In this document: piece by piece, positions 62,254-64,000 of the stretch
Numbering within the stretch: position 1 is the stretch's first letter
Layout of the letters: each line of letters starts with the position of its first letter
NCBI GenBank assembly: GCA_963824085.1
Contig: CAWGNT010000005.1
Coordinates: 26,951-90,950, forward strand
Length of the DNA: 64,000 bases
Direction: 5' to 3'
DNA from: JARRNE01 sp963824085
GTDB lineage: Bacteria; Pseudomonadota; Gammaproteobacteria; Chromatiales; Chromatiaceae
Notes under the pieces: model-generated
Database searches by the model: none
Told to the model about the DNA's origin: nothing
Seen by the model: the letters and a program-made list of their open reading frames with translations, nothing else
Position numbers and translations under genes: made by a program

Positions 62254-62895
62254 TGTTTTCGCCTTGACTTCCTCGGCTACATCGTGCGCCGCGACTACCG
62301 GCTGGTGCGCAAGCGGATGGTGAACGCCTGTAAAGCGAGGCTGCGGACCTATCGGGAGCTGCTGGTCTCCGAGCATGCGGGGGTGGTGACCTACCGCTTC
62401 GACCAGGCCGACCTGGACCGCTTGCGGGCGACCCTGTCGTCCTACCTCGGGCACTTCCGGCGCGCCAACCCGTTCAGGCTGTGGCAGTCCGTTTGGCGCG
62501 GCCGGGACTGGCTCGCCGTCTACTTCGACTGGGACGCCGAGCGGCACAGGCTCGTGCCGCGCTACGCGCTGCCGAAGGGACTCACCAACGTCCGGCAGCA
62601 GTACGCCTGGGTGCGCCGTCGGTACCCGGCCGACGTCGCCCTGCTCCAGGTCGGCGCCTACTACGAGCTCTACGACCGCCGGGATGTGGCAGTTGCGCGG
62701 ATGCTGGGTCTGAAGCCGCTGAAGGAGAGCCGGCGCCGCGCCTTGTACGGAGTCCCGCAGCGGCTGTTCGGGCGCTATCTGGCACGACTGCTCGGGCAGC
62801 GGCGCTCCGTGGTCGTCGTGCGGCAGGGAGACCAGCAGTGGACCGGCATCCGCGAGCGGCAGATCACCTGGCGTATGGTGCCGGGCGCCGTGTGA
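62254..62895 (+). pseudogene. 5'-truncated reverse transcriptase with MutS-I-like tail (DGR type)
   Basis: The open frame begins after TGA 62251 with FRLDFLGYIVRRDYRLVRKR, the thumb-side DFLGY motif of reverse transcriptases, so the palm with the YXDD site is gone. The middle SYLGHFRRANPFRLWQSVW is typical of diversity-generating retroelement RTs. The C-terminal part, QYAWVRRRYPADVALLQVGA, YYELYDRRD and VVVVRQGDQQW, resembles the MutS mismatch-binding N-terminal domain. A GTG at 62284 could start a 203-residue protein, but the truncation suggests a remnant. No template or variable repeat is visible nearby. Confidence 0.72.
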
Positions 62896-62990
62896 TTGCA
62901 GCGATACCTTTCGTATGTGGATCTTTCGTTTTCTCCGGGGCCGGGATGCAGTCGGTGAGGCTGTAGCGCGCAGGCCGCGTGGATGCATTC

Positions 62991-63021
62991 GGCGGAATAC
63001 GCTGCGCTATTCCGCCCCTAC
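62991..63021 (-). repeat. REP element, family A variant
   Basis: GGCGGAATACGCTGCGCTAT then TCCGCCCCTAC; stem GGCGGAATA/TATTCCGCC keeps the family A layout with a changed arm. Confidence 0.65.
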
Positions 63022-63073
63022 GGCGCTGAAGCCGACCGGCGGGGCCCGCGAGGGACATCGATGTGATCGCGAT

Positions 63074-63394
63074 TCAGGGGATCGAAACTTCGATGGTCTC
63101 ACCGGGCACAGCGTGCGTGAGAGCGACGGCGATAGAATCGGCAGATGCTTTGATGCGGGGCCAGCTTGTCGTCCCCAGGACAACGACGCCCAAGGAGCAG
63201 TCAGCGAGATTCTGCTGGTGCTTCAGGCTCCGGTCCGTCGTAACCAGGACCTCGAATCCTTGCTCCATGGCCGATCTGCGCAGTTGACGGTCGTCCAGAG
63301 TCGACCAGCCTTGCTCGTAGGCCGTCACCACCTCATGATCCGGCAATAGTGCCCGCAGCGGAGCGGGCGTTCCCTGATCGAACAGAATCCGCAT
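63074..63394 (-). CDS. DUF5615 PIN-like protein (probable toxin)
   Basis: A 106-residue protein: MRILFDQGTPAPLRALLPDH (N-terminal Asp), AYEQGWSTLDDRQLRRSAME, VLVTTDRSLKHQQNL (acidic-site Asp). These are the DUF5615/Mut7-C marks of PIN-like RNases. Its ATG (63394) directly follows the stop of the DUF433 gene (63395-63397), so they form one unit. Confidence 0.82.
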   Translation of the reverse strand: MRILFDQGTPAPLRALLPDHEVVTAYEQGWSTLDDRQLRRSAMEQGFEVLVTTDRSLKHQQNLADCSLGVVVLGTTSWPRIKASADSIAVALTHAVPGETIEVSIP

Positions 63395-63616
63395 TCACGC
63401 GGCGGCCGAGCTGCTGCGCGCGGCGTGTTCCAGCACGGCCCGGGCCTGCTGGAGCGTGACACCGGGGAACAGCTCTGGAAACTGATCGACGGAAACGCCG
63501 TCCTCGAGGTTTTCGAACAAGGCCGCAACAGGGACGCGTGTCCCACGAAAGACCCAGGCGCCCCCCACTCGCCCCGGATCGCGCTCGACCGCTGGACAAG
63601 TGGACCAATCAATCAT
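63395..63616 (-). CDS. DUF433 protein (probable antitoxin)
   Basis: A 73-residue protein with GGAWVFRGTRVPVAALFENL and the helix-turn-helix-like VSVDQFPELFPGVTLQQARA; this is DUF433, the usual partner of DUF5615. It precedes the toxin-like gene, as is common for antitoxins. Confidence 0.82.
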   Translation of the reverse strand: MIDWSTCPAVERDPGRVGGAWVFRGTRVPVAALFENLEDGVSVDQFPELFPGVTLQQARAVLEHAARSSSAAA

Positions 63617-64000
63617 AACAACAGGTATCTCTTGGCGGTGTTGGGCGCGACGATATCCACTGGGCTCGCGCCCCGAGCGCCGTCGTGGCGTGGATGTTTC
63701 GAGGCATGCGACCAGAAGCCCATATGTCTGTCAAGTCACGCCGATCGATCAGCCCCGCCCCAGATAGCCTCCGCGCCAGCCTGGCAGACCCTCCGGCTCC
63801 CGTCGCGCGCCGAAGCTCCGAGCCGGCTCGGTTAAGGACGCGCACTCGGTCTCGGGGCCGCGCATGCCGCCGGCGAAGGCCCCCCGCCACTCGGCGGCAC
63901 TCAGGCACCAGGCGCATTATTGGCCATGATGCTGCGCTCGCGCAGCGGTAAGGCGGGCGAAACGGTGGTACGTCCCCGATTATCCCCCCGGGACACCGCG
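63617..64000. other. Window end without recognised gene
   Basis: Arg-rich open frames occur on both strands but none has a ribosome site or family resemblance. No repeat from the other families was seen. A gene could start beyond the window. Confidence 0.35.

Noticed and set aside
62896..63073. Template or variable repeat of a DGR downstream of the RT remnant
   Set aside because: No A-rich template or near-identical repeat pair is visible; the frame ending SGAGMQSVRL is too short to judge.
63609..63917. 102-codon minus-strand frame near the window end
   Set aside because: Arg-rich composition, overlaps the DUF433 gene start, no ribosome site or family.

Overview
The window looks like the chromosome of a high-GC sulfur-oxidising gammaproteobacterium, most likely a purple sulfur bacterium (Chromatiaceae or Ectothiorhodospiraceae) or a close relative. 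The pointers are a glycine/tyrosine-rich sulfur globule protein precursor (57365-57727), a RuBisCO-like protein of the form IV type known from phototrophic sulfur bacteria (31405-32724), diheme cytochrome c, rubrerythrin with an Fe-S partner, and class Ia ribonucleotide reductase under NrdR boxes. This assignment is inference from gene content. No rRNA, tRNA or CRISPR array was seen.

Layout. 1-1965 is the 3' part of a large patatin-like phospholipase. 2583-6483 holds a phosphoketolase-family enzyme and a DUF1537 four-carbon acid sugar kinase. 6536-9338 (minus) is a rhodanese and a NarX/NarL-type two-component pair; 9400-11199 (minus) is an Atm1-type ABC exporter. 11306-16446 is an S24/LexA-like protein and an RND efflux pair. 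16633-19906 carries a small secreted protein, a diheme cytochrome c, a CBS-domain protein and a membrane-anchored unknown. 20122-29014 is the nrdA/nrdB locus, split by a 4.3 kb accessory island with two REP/RAYT systems (one dead), an ImmA-like protease and small unknown genes. 29018-38808 has an OmpA-like protein, the RuBisCO-like protein with YjbQ, a nuclease-fold protein, MsrB, a serine-glyoxylate-type aminotransferase, an SCO-like protein, phosphatidylserine decarboxylase and a MESH1-like HD hydrolase. 39127-46056 is an oxidative-defence stretch: HAD phosphatase, 1-Cys peroxiredoxin, rubrerythrin plus Fe-S protein, and KatG.

47269-54825 (minus) is a complete bacterial V/A-type ATPase operon whose order, B-D-I-K-E-DUF2764-A, is a circular permutation of the usual E-DUF2764-A-B-D-I-K. 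It is bracketed by two direct copies of a roughly 500 bp repeat, and an IS5/IS427-like insertion sequence sits between the operon and the right-hand copy. 56602-61732 has an unknown gene, the sulfur globule protein, a PtsI/PtsP-like EI protein, a decayed ORF and a ZIP metal transporter. 61733-63616 is a graveyard/accessory end: a DUF5615 fragment, a 5'-truncated reverse transcriptase with a MutS-I-like tail (typical of diversity-generating retroelement RTs), and an intact DUF433-DUF5615 toxin-antitoxin-like pair.

The window is unusually rich in small dispersed repeats: two REP families tied to RAYTs; a roughly 205 bp MITE-like element in three full copies (one with an 8 bp target duplication) plus two right-end fragments; a roughly 100 bp structured repeat in five copies; and inverted pairs of an AACCGCCAAGG-type repeat, one of which supplies the C-terminus of the efflux adaptor. 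Functionally, the intact genes describe sulfur handling, redox and peroxide defence, ion and metal transport, and dNTP supply. The most unusual points are the permuted, repeat-flanked ATPase cassette, the split nrd locus, the RuBisCO-like/YjbQ pair and the RT-MutS remnant.
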